A stretch of DNA of 5,245 nt. Origin: Gemmatimonadaceae bacterium (GTDB taxonomy: Bacteria; Gemmatimonadota; Gemmatimonadetes; Gemmatimonadales; Gemmatimonadaceae). The translations under genes and the position numbers were made by a program. Shown one piece after another: positions 1 through 5,245 of this stretch; the first letter of the stretch is position 1; the number at the start of each line of letters is the position of its first letter. The notes beneath the pieces were generated by a model that worked only from the letters and a program-made list of their open reading frames with translations, ran no database searches and was not told where the DNA came from. The DNA is taken from contig JACDDZ010000135.1 in assembly GCA_013816695.1 (NCBI GenBank), positions 1 through 5,245 of the forward strand, given 5' to 3'.

Positions 1-38
1 TGGAAGATTATTTCAGGACCTTCGCCCGCCAGAAGTGA
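1..38 (+). CDS. 3' end of an upstream gene (partial, unidentified)
   Basis: Reading from base 3, the frame gives the eleven residues EDYFRTFARQK followed by TGA at 36-38. The codons are mostly C- or G-ending, like the genes downstream, and the stop overlaps the GTG start of the next gene in the four-base arrangement GTGA. Such overlaps are typical of translationally coupled genes in one operon, so I read this as the C-terminus of a real co-directional gene whose body lies left of the window. Eleven residues are too few to name a product. The alternative is that the frame is open by chance, which a stretch this short cannot exclude. Confidence 0.5.
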   Translation, partial: EDYFRTFARQK

Positions 39-2953
39 GATGGAAGCTGCTGATCGCAGCGCTCACTGTGAGCGCTTCCACTGCCGGCGCGCAGATATCT
101 CCTGATGCGCGCTGGCTGACCCTTCGCACCGAGCATTTCAACATTCATTTCACGCGCGACCTCGAGCATGAGGGTCGGCGTTCAGCAATAAACGCGGAGC
201 GCGCGTTCGCACAGCTCGCCGCGGAGCTGGTGGCTCCAAGGAGCAGGATCGAGCTCGTCATTTCCGATAACGTCGATTTCACCAACGGGTACGCGACCGT
301 GTTTCCGTACAACACGATCGTCATATTCGCGCATCCACCAATCGACGCAATTTCACTTCGGAACTACAACGACTGGAACCAGCTCGTGATCACCCACGAG
401 CTCACGCACATCTTTCATCTCGATCGTGCCCGCGGAGTGTGGGCGCTTGCCAGGAACGTTCTCGGTCGACACCCTGCGTTTTTCCCGAATGCATATGGTC
501 CTGCATGGATGACCGAAGGTCTCGCCGTGTATTACGAGTCGCGCCTTACCGGTGGCGGAAGACTCGAGGGCAGCTTTCACTCGATGGTCGCGCGTGGCGC
601 AGCGTCCACAGGCCGCATTCCCGGGCTCTCCGACCTGTCACGCTCCTCCACACAGTTTCCAGGCGGTGAAGTTGTTTATGTCTATGGTTCGCTGCTCTTT
701 GACTACCTCTCGCAGACCCGCGGTCCCCGCTCGATAGGAAATTTTATAGAGGAGTCTGCTATCGCGCTCCCGTTCTTTCGCGGCCGCGCGGTGAAACGTG
801 CGTTCGGAGTTTCGTTTGAGGCCGCATGGAAGCAGTGGTCGGATTCACTGCTTCGCGTCACTCCACGAAATCCCGGCGCAATGGCACAGTGGAGAGACCT
901 CACCACGGACGCACGGGTTACATCGTTTCCTCGCTGGAAGGGCGACGCAATCATCGCGTCAGTGTCGAATGGGAAGGAATCACTCGCGGCATACTCGATT
1001 TCCGCAAGCGGCTCCCGCACCAGCCTCGGTCGGCGCAATGAAATTCAGGCGAACATCCCGCTGCCCGACGGCTCTCTTCTATTCGCTCAGCCTGAATACC
1101 TGAGTCCCTACATAATCAGGAGCGACCTGTTCGTGCAACGCGGCAGCGAGCAGACGAGACTCACGTACGGTGCGCGTTTGACAACACCCGACGTCAGCCG
1201 CGATGGAAGAATCGTCGCCGTGCAGGCTGTTGCGGGAAGTACCCGCCTCGTCTATGTCTCGCGCGATGGGAAAGCGATCCGGCCGCTTGTCGGTGAATCA
1301 CTGGCGATGCAATGGGCCGAGCCGCGATGGTCGCCGGATGGTAGTCGCATTGCAGCTGTGCAAATCACCCGGGGCGGTACCTCCTCCATCGTCGTGATGG
1401 ACACGCTCGGGAAAACGATAGCGCAGACCTCCCGGGTTTCGGCTGTGGACGCAACGCCCTCGTGGAGCATCGACGGACGCAACATTTTTTTCAGCTCGGA
1501 TCGCGAAGGTGCGCCCGAGCTCTATGCCTGGTCGCCAGGCGGTGAACCGCGCCGGATTTCTGCCGCCATAACCGGATTGACCTCCCCGGAGCCATCCCCC
1601 GACGGTGAGTCGCTTGCGAGTGTTCTCTACACTGGCAGGGGTTACCATCTCGGCGTCGCGCCGCTCGACCTGAGTGCCGAACCAGGCGCGCTGGCAGCTT
1701 CGTTGCGGCGCAACACTTGTGCGCTATGCGTGCCTGAGTCGTCGCGATTGCTACCCGCGCTCGAGGAGAGCCGGGAACCCGCCAAACCGTACAGTGCGAT
1801 AGGAACGCTGCTTCCGCGCTACTGGGAGCCCATTTTGTACAGCTCCACTCTTGACGGTACCGAGTGGGGAGCCGCCACCAGCGGCGCGGACATTATCGGC
1901 CGGCATGCGTACTATGCGTCGGCAACGGTCCAGACGAGGTATCACGAATTCTCCGGGATTCTTGCCTACCGCTTCGCGGGACTTGGAGTACCCATGCTCG
2001 ATTTCGCTCTCGAACAGTCATGGGATCGCGGAAATGTTTTTGCGGCCGGCAATACGCAAAACCCAGTGGGTCGTATCGACAGGCGCGACCGCGTCGCATC
2101 GGCTCAAGCGGCGTTCGTCAGGCCGCGCCTCCGCACGCTTGGTCAGGTAAGCATTGGCGCAGATCTCGAGACGAGGGACTATCGCACTTCTCCCGACTCG
2201 GTGTTCGCCAAACTTCCCGCGCGATTTCAGGGGACGACCAGTTATCCGGGCCTTAGCGCGAACGGCCTGTGGAGCAACGTGCAGCGGCCGACGCTTAGTA
2301 TTTCGCGCGAGGATGGAATAATTGTGAGCGGGAGCGCGCGGCAGCGTTGGCGCCGAGGGGCTTCAAGTCTGTCTACCCGCACATTCATTGGTTCTACGGC
2401 TGTTTACAAGTCACTGAACCTTCCGGGTTTTGCGCATCACGTTCTGTCGGCGCGTGTGGCAGGTGGAGTCGCTGACGGCCGTGCGATCTCAAGCCTTTCG
2501 GTTGGGGGGATTAGCGGATCGTCAGTTGAATTGCTGCCGGGATATGATGTAGGTGACGCAAGCCGCACCTTTGGCGTGCGGGGATTTTCTCCATCTGCCG
2601 AGCGTGGAATCCGCGCGGTTTCGGGTTCGTTGGAATACCGCTTTCCGATCGCGGCTCCCGGCCGTGGTGTCGGGTGGGTACCGCTTTTCCTGGACCGGGT
2701 GTCGGGCGACCTGTTTGGCGATGCCGGGCGCGCCTACTGCCCGGCGGCCGCTGTATCCACCGCGCAGGCGTGTGAGCCTCAGTTTGTGGGAACCCCATGG
2801 ATCGGCTCTGTAGGCGCTGAGCTGAACCTGGATACTGGGTTCCAGCGAGACTTTCCTTTTCGCTTCCGTCTTGGATTGGCACAGCGTGTCGCGAAGGGTC
2901 GTTTCAAGGCTGGTTCTCCCTCATTCTATGTGACAGCCGGCAGTTCTTTTTAA
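35..2953 (+). CDS. Secreted MA-like metalloprotease / TolB-type propeller / outer-membrane barrel fusion protein
   Basis: This complete 972-residue protein is probably exported and anchored in the outer membrane. Residues 1-19 form a signal peptide (basic R2 and K4, hydrophobic core, cleavage likely after AGA before Q20). Residues about 25-275 match the peptidase MA-like gluzincin pattern: HELTH at 121-125 supplies two His zinc ligands and the catalytic Glu, and WMTEGLAVYYE puts the likely third ligand at E161. Residues about 295-546 contain six repeats of about 45 residues with PxWSPDG-type motifs (PRWSPDG 430-436, PSWSIDG 475-481, PEPSPDG 518-524), as in TolB/PD40 propellers. Residues about 595-972 look like an Omp85/surface-antigen barrel, with FGVRGF at 846-851, SLEYRFPI at 865-872, FGDAGRA at 894-900 and a terminal Phe. 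The GTG start is supported by the GTGA overlap with the upstream stop and by the well-placed signal peptide; the only purine-rich stretch, AGGA at 15-18, is too far away to be a good ribosome binding site, which fits coupling. The four cysteines I find form two close pairs (562/565 and 902/913). Intact zinc-site residues suggest an active protease. The substrate is unknown, and a role in envelope protein folding or turnover is inference. Confidence 0.93.
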   Translation: MRWKLLIAALTVSASTAGAQISPDARWLTLRTEHFNIHFTRDLEHEGRRSAINAERAFAQLAAELVAPRSRIELVISDNVDFTNGYATVFPYNTIVIFAHPPIDAISLRNYNDWNQLVITHELTHIFHLDRARGVWALARNVLGRHPAFFPNAYGPAWMTEGLAVYYESRLTGGGRLEGSFHSMVARGAASTGRIPGLSDLSRSSTQFPGGEVVYVYGSLLFDYLSQTRGPRSIGNFIEESAIALPFFRGRAVKRAFGVSFEAAWKQWSDSLLRVTPRNPGAMAQWRDLTTDARVTSFPRWKGDAIIASVSNGKESLAAYSISASGSRTSLGRRNEIQANIPLPDGSLLFAQPEYLSPYIIRSDLFVQRGSEQTRLTYGARLTTPDVSRDGRIVAVQAVAGSTRLVYVSRDGKAIRPLVGESLAMQWAEPRWSPDGSRIAAVQITRGGTSSIVVMDTLGKTIAQTSRVSAVDATPSWSIDGRNIFFSSDREGAPELYAWSPGGEPRRISAAITGLTSPEPSPDGESLASVLYTGRGYHLGVAPLDLSAEPGALAASLRRNTCALCVPESSRLLPALEESREPAKPYSAIGTLLPRYWEPILYSSTLDGTEWGAATSGADIIGRHAYYASATVQTRYHEFSGILAYRFAGLGVPMLDFALEQSWDRGNVFAAGNTQNPVGRIDRRDRVASAQAAFVRPRLRTLGQVSIGADLETRDYRTSPDSVFAKLPARFQGTTSYPGLSANGLWSNVQRPTLSISREDGIIVSGSARQRWRRGASSLSTRTFIGSTAVYKSLNLPGFAHHVLSARVAGGVADGRAISSLSVGGISGSSVELLPGYDVGDASRTFGVRGFSPSAERGIRAVSGSLEYRFPIAAPGRGVGWVPLFLDRVSGDLFGDAGRAYCPAAAVSTAQACEPQFVGTPWIGSVGAELNLDTGFQRDFPFRFRLGLAQRVAKGRFKAGSPSFYVTAGSSF

Positions 2954-2978
2954 CGCCGGATTTGTTAGATTTACTTTT

Positions 2979-3020
2979 ATGGTCTCCCTCGCGGGGAATT
3001 CGCGACGGAGACCATTTATT
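2979..3020 (+). terminator. Likely rho-independent terminator after the envelope protease gene
   Basis: A perfect nine-base inverted repeat (ATGGTCTCC at 2979-2987, GGAGACCAT at 3007-3015) continues inward through a C-C mismatch into five more pairs (TCGCG 2989-2993 with CGCGA 3001-3005), leaving a seven-base loop. The stem is followed directly by TTATTT (3015-3020). It begins 25 bases after the TAA of the 972-residue protein, the expected place for a terminator. The T-run is interrupted by an A, so termination may be incomplete. On the opposite strand the stem is followed by an A-rich run, so it should act mainly on + strand transcripts. Confidence 0.75.
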
Positions 3021-3067
3021 TCGCCATTTGCGGCAACGTGTTTCGCGGCAAGTATCGGATTCGCGCG

Positions 3068-3099
3068 GCTGGTTCGTATGCGGTCAGCATGGAGCCAGC
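3068..3099 (+). repeat. Imperfect hairpin of unknown function in the nrdJ upstream region
   Basis: GCTGGTTC (3068-3075) can pair with GAGCCAGC (3092-3099) through eight pairs, one of them G-U. Inside the loop, ATGC (3078-3081) can pair with GCAT (3087-3090), leaving a five-base loop. No T-run follows, so it is not a normal terminator. It could be part of a structured leader or small RNA, or simply chance in a GC-rich genome. Confidence 0.4.
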
Positions 3100-3340
3100 G
3101 TGAATGTGATTTGTGTAATTTCGTGGCGCGAAGAGATGCTAAATCGTTGCGGAGGCGGCGGTTACTGTTTCATGGGTTTGCTGTCGCGATCCTGAAACTG
3201 GCGGCTTTCAGAAAATTTTCGGACTTGATGTCGAGTTCGGTGGAAAACAAAACGCCGTTTTTCGATTCGTGATGTTGATTGCCTAAGTGGTTGCTATGCA
3301 GAGAGTTATGAAAGTACTGGCGTGGACTCACGAACGCTCG

Positions 3341-3346
3341 TAAAAT
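3341..3346 (+). promoter_or_regulatory. nrdJ: Possible -10 element for nrdJ
   Basis: TAAAAT differs from the sigma-70 consensus TATAAT at one base and lies 63 bases upstream of the nrdJ ATG, which would give a leader of about 55-60 bases. The hexamer 17 bases upstream (TGGCGT, 3318-3323) is a poor match to TTGACA, so the call rests on the -10 alone. A second weak candidate, TGCTATGCA at 3292-3300, resembles an extended -10 but has no well-spaced -35. Confidence 0.3.
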
Positions 3347-3395
3347 GCTGCCCCCAAGTTAGAAACACGCTTTTTCCCATCGATTTTTTACCAGC

Positions 3396-3401
3396 GGAGA
3401 G
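3396..3401 (+). promoter_or_regulatory. nrdJ: Ribosome binding site of nrdJ
   Basis: GGAGAG lies eight bases before the ATG at 3410 and is the only good Shine-Dalgarno match nearby. It fixes this ATG as the start: the frame has a TAA at 3341-3343 and no ATG, GTG or TTG between that stop and 3410. An out-of-frame ATG at 3402 opens a two-codon frame (ATG TAC TAA) whose stop shares one base with the nrdJ start. It sits too close to the Shine-Dalgarno site to be an efficient start itself. Confidence 0.8.
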
Positions 3402-3409
3402 ATGTACTA

Positions 3410-5245
3410 ATGCCAATTCCGTCCCGTCCACCGTCCCAGGCCGCCGATCTCAATCAGAATGCGCGCACTGTAATCCAGAAGCGCTATCTGATTAAGGACA
3501 AGACGGGCAAGCCAGTGGAGCAGCCGGAGGACATGTTCTGGCGTGTAGCCAGCACTGTCGCGGAAGCGGACAGGCGGTATGGTGCCAGCGACGCGGATGT
3601 TACGGGCATGGCGACGTCTTTCTATGGATTGATGACCGAGCGGAAGTTCGAGCCGAACTCACCGACCCTCATGAACGCAGGCCGTCCGCTCGGCCAGCTT
3701 TCCGCCTGCTTCGTGCTGCCGGTCGAGGATTCTCTCTCCAATGGCCAGAACGGCATTTACGATACGCTTCGCTCGATGGCGCTGATCCACCAGTCGGGCG
3801 GCGGCACCGGATTTGGTTTCTCGCGCCTGCGCGGAAATGGCTCGATGGTTCGCTCGACAACGGGCGTGGCATCCGGCCCGATCTCATTCATGAAGCTTTA
3901 CGACGCATCCACCGATGCAGTGAAGCAGGGCGGTACGCGTCGTGGGGCCAACATGGGCATCCTGCGCGTGGATCATCCGGACATCATGGAGTTCGTGGCG
4001 TGCAAGGAAGACCTCACGCAGATCACCAATTTCAATATCTCGGTTGCAGTCACGACGAAGTTCATGGAAGCGGTGAAGGCAGGAACGAGCTACGACCTGG
4101 TCGATCCTGGTTCAGGCAAGGTTACCGGCCAGCTGGATGCGAAGATGGTGTGGGAGAAGATGATCGACGGCGCGTGGCGCACCGGCGAACCGGGCTGCTT
4201 CTTCATTGACGAAGCCAACCGGTACAATCCGGTTCCGCATATTGGCCAGTACGAAGCGACCAATCCGTGCGGCGAGCAGCCGCTCCTCGCATACGATGTC
4301 TGCAACCTTGGCTCGATCAACGTGGGACTGTACGTCGAAGACGGGCAGATGAACTGGGATGCACTGGCGAAGGACATTCACTTCTCCACGCACTTCCTCG
4401 ACAACATCATCGACGTCAACAAGTATCCGCTCCCCGAAATCGATGCGCTTTCCAAGCGAATCCGAAGAATCGGATTCGGCATCATGGGTTTTGCCGACGC
4501 ACTCGTGAAGCTTGGAATTCCCTACAACTCGGAAGCAGGAGTTGCGTTCGGGAATAAGCTGCAGGAATTCGTCAACATCGAGTCGAAGAAGGAAAGTGAG
4601 CGTCTCGCCAACGAGCGTGGGCCGTTCCCCGAGTGGGCGCGCTCCATCTGGGGCCTCGACGAGACCTGTGCCCGCGACGAGAGTGGCAACCGCATTCGTC
4701 CCATGCAGATGCTGCGCAACTGCAATGTGAACACCATTGCGCCGACAGGAACCATCTCGATCATCGCCGGGTGTTCGTCGGGAATCGAGCCGCTCTTCGC
4801 GGTTGCGTTCATGCGCAACCAGGCGGGCGCGATGATGCCGGACGTGAACGAAGAGTTCGTCACGATAGCAAAGCGGGAAGGCTGGTACTCCGAAGATCTG
4901 ATGGAGCGCATCGCCAAGCAGGGACACATTCACTTCGATGAAGTGCCGGAGCGGTGGCAGAATGTTTTTGTCACGGCGCACGACATTTCGCCGGAATGGC
5001 ATGTCCGCATGCAGGCGGCCTTCCAGGAGCATTGCGACTCTGCGATTTCCAAGACGACCAATTTTCCGCACACGGCGACACCTGAGGATGTTCGCGCGAT
5101 CTATGAGTTCGCGTACGACATGAAGTGCAAGGGCGTCACGGTGTACCGTGACGGCTCACGCGACAACCAGGTTCTCTCCACGGGAGCAACGGACAAGGCG
5201 AAAGCCGAGCGCACCGGTGAGAGCGCGCGCGAAGAAGTGGGCGAC
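3410..5245 (+). CDS. nrdJ: Vitamin B12-dependent (class II) ribonucleotide reductase, N-terminal 612 residues
   Basis: The enzyme reduces ribonucleotides to deoxyribonucleotides for DNA synthesis in the cytoplasm, using adenosylcobalamin to generate a cysteine thiyl radical, so it needs no separate radical subunit and no oxygen. The frame is open from the ATG to the window edge and continues beyond it. Visible signatures are the family N-terminus (KRYLIKD 24-30, EDMFWRVA 40-47), SPTLMNAG at 84-91, and SACFVLP at 98-104 with redox Cys C100. HQSGGGTGFGFSRLR (127-141) is followed by KQGGTRRGANMG (172-183), the substrate-specificity loop 2 region. The active site NPCGE (285-289) has N285, thiyl C287 and E289, and CNLGSIN (298-304) carries the redox partner C298. 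APTGTISIIAGCSSGIEPLF (444-463) and KGVTVYRDGSR (574-584) are also typical of NrdJ. The start is followed by only about 20 residues before the conserved core, so there is no N-terminal ATP-cone and no sign of the activity-type dATP regulation that domain gives. The C-terminal swinging cysteines and any zinc-binding tail lie outside the window. Residues after about 590 are charged and low in complexity, consistent with a linker to that tail. Confidence 0.97.
   Translation, partial: MPIPSRPPSQAADLNQNARTVIQKRYLIKDKTGKPVEQPEDMFWRVASTVAEADRRYGASDADVTGMATSFYGLMTERKFEPNSPTLMNAGRPLGQLSACFVLPVEDSLSNGQNGIYDTLRSMALIHQSGGGTGFGFSRLRGNGSMVRSTTGVASGPISFMKLYDASTDAVKQGGTRRGANMGILRVDHPDIMEFVACKEDLTQITNFNISVAVTTKFMEAVKAGTSYDLVDPGSGKVTGQLDAKMVWEKMIDGAWRTGEPGCFFIDEANRYNPVPHIGQYEATNPCGEQPLLAYDVCNLGSINVGLYVEDGQMNWDALAKDIHFSTHFLDNIIDVNKYPLPEIDALSKRIRRIGFGIMGFADALVKLGIPYNSEAGVAFGNKLQEFVNIESKKESERLANERGPFPEWARSIWGLDETCARDESGNRIRPMQMLRNCNVNTIAPTGTISIIAGCSSGIEPLFAVAFMRNQAGAMMPDVNEEFVTIAKREGWYSEDLMERIAKQGHIHFDEVPERWQNVFVTAHDISPEWHVRMQAAFQEHCDSAISKTTNFPHTATPEDVRAIYEFAYDMKCKGVTVYRDGSRDNQVLSTGATDKAKAERTGESAREEVGD

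Larger units (their letters stand above)
3016..3409. other. Long region without a convincing gene, upstream of nrdJ
   Basis: This stretch looks more AT-rich than the genes on either side. The short open frames in it begin without a plausible ribosome binding site, and their translations are rich in Arg, Ser and Phe with no recognisable domain. It contains an imperfect hairpin at 3068-3099, a weaker one with arms CTGAAA 3192-3197 and TTTCAG 3206-3211, a ten-base palindrome GAAAATTTTC at 3211-3220, and a small stem AAAAC/GTTTT around 3249-3261. A possible promoter and the nrdJ ribosome binding site lie at the right end. I see no tRNA, no cobalamin riboswitch core, no NrdR-box pair and no insertion-sequence remnant. 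Confidence 0.7.

Noticed and set aside
2511..2882. Minus-strand open frame of 123 codons opposite the barrel region
   Set aside because: It is antisense to a recognisable barrel domain. The translation is rich in Arg, Pro, Gly and Ser with no domain pattern, typical of a shadow frame.
2979..3060. Cobalamin riboswitch suggested by GGAGACC followed by CGCCA
   Set aside because: GGAGACC is fully explained as the right arm of the perfect inverted repeat. The full B12-box context and the GCCACTG element are missing, and the site is about 400 bases from nrdJ.
3061..3100. tRNA-like signal from GGTTCG near a hairpin
   Set aside because: No acceptor stem, anticodon arm or complete T-loop motif (GGTTCGAATCC-like) can be assembled around it.
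2979..3272. Open frame of 97 codons in the intergenic region
   Set aside because: Its start codon lies inside the terminator-like stem with no ribosome binding site, and the translation (Arg, Ser and Phe rich) resembles no family. The overlapping frame 2962-3195 fails for the same reasons.
3272..3409. NrdR boxes in front of nrdJ
   Set aside because: I found no pair of sites resembling the roughly 16-base NrdR consensus (ACACNATATATNGTGT-like) in this stretch.
4112..5071. Minus-strand open frame of 319 codons inside nrdJ
   Set aside because: It lies wholly antisense to clearly conserved nrdJ sequence. Its translation shows no recognisable domain, and long antisense frames are expected opposite GC-rich genes.

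Overview
The window looks like bacterial chromosome. Two large, intact-looking reading frames on the + strand fill most of it: a complete 972-residue cell-envelope protein, and the first 612 codons of a vitamin B12-dependent ribonucleotide reductase that runs off the right edge. The fairly high GC content, the GC-ending codons and the metalloprotease + beta-propeller + outer-membrane-barrel architecture of the first protein suggest a didermic bacterium, and Gemmatimonadota would be my first guess. That placement is an inference from style and remembered family patterns, not a proof.

Layout: (1) Bases 1-38 hold the last codons of an upstream gene, whose TGA overlaps the GTG start of the next gene by four bases (GTGA). 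(2) Bases 35-2953 encode the 972-residue protein. It has a signal peptide, a gluzincin-type 'peptidase MA-like' domain with intact HELTH and downstream Glu, six TolB/PD40-like repeats, a linker with a CxxC motif, and a C-terminal Omp85/surface-antigen-like barrel ending in Phe. (3) A long interrupted hairpin followed by a T-rich run (2979-3020) probably terminates that operon. (4) About 390 bases without a convincing gene (3016-3409) contain a second imperfect hairpin, a possible -10 element and the ribosome binding site of the next gene. (5) Bases 3410-5245 encode NrdJ, the class II ribonucleotide reductase, with its active-site cysteines visible and its C-terminus outside the window.

The two genes do not form a functional unit. 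The first belongs to an envelope operon continuing from the left. The second is a housekeeping gene for dNTP synthesis, separated by a terminator and a long leader or promoter region. I see no mobile element, CRISPR array, tRNA, rRNA or defence system. The points most worth checking are the three-part envelope protease with its two cysteine pairs, and the long structured region ahead of nrdJ.
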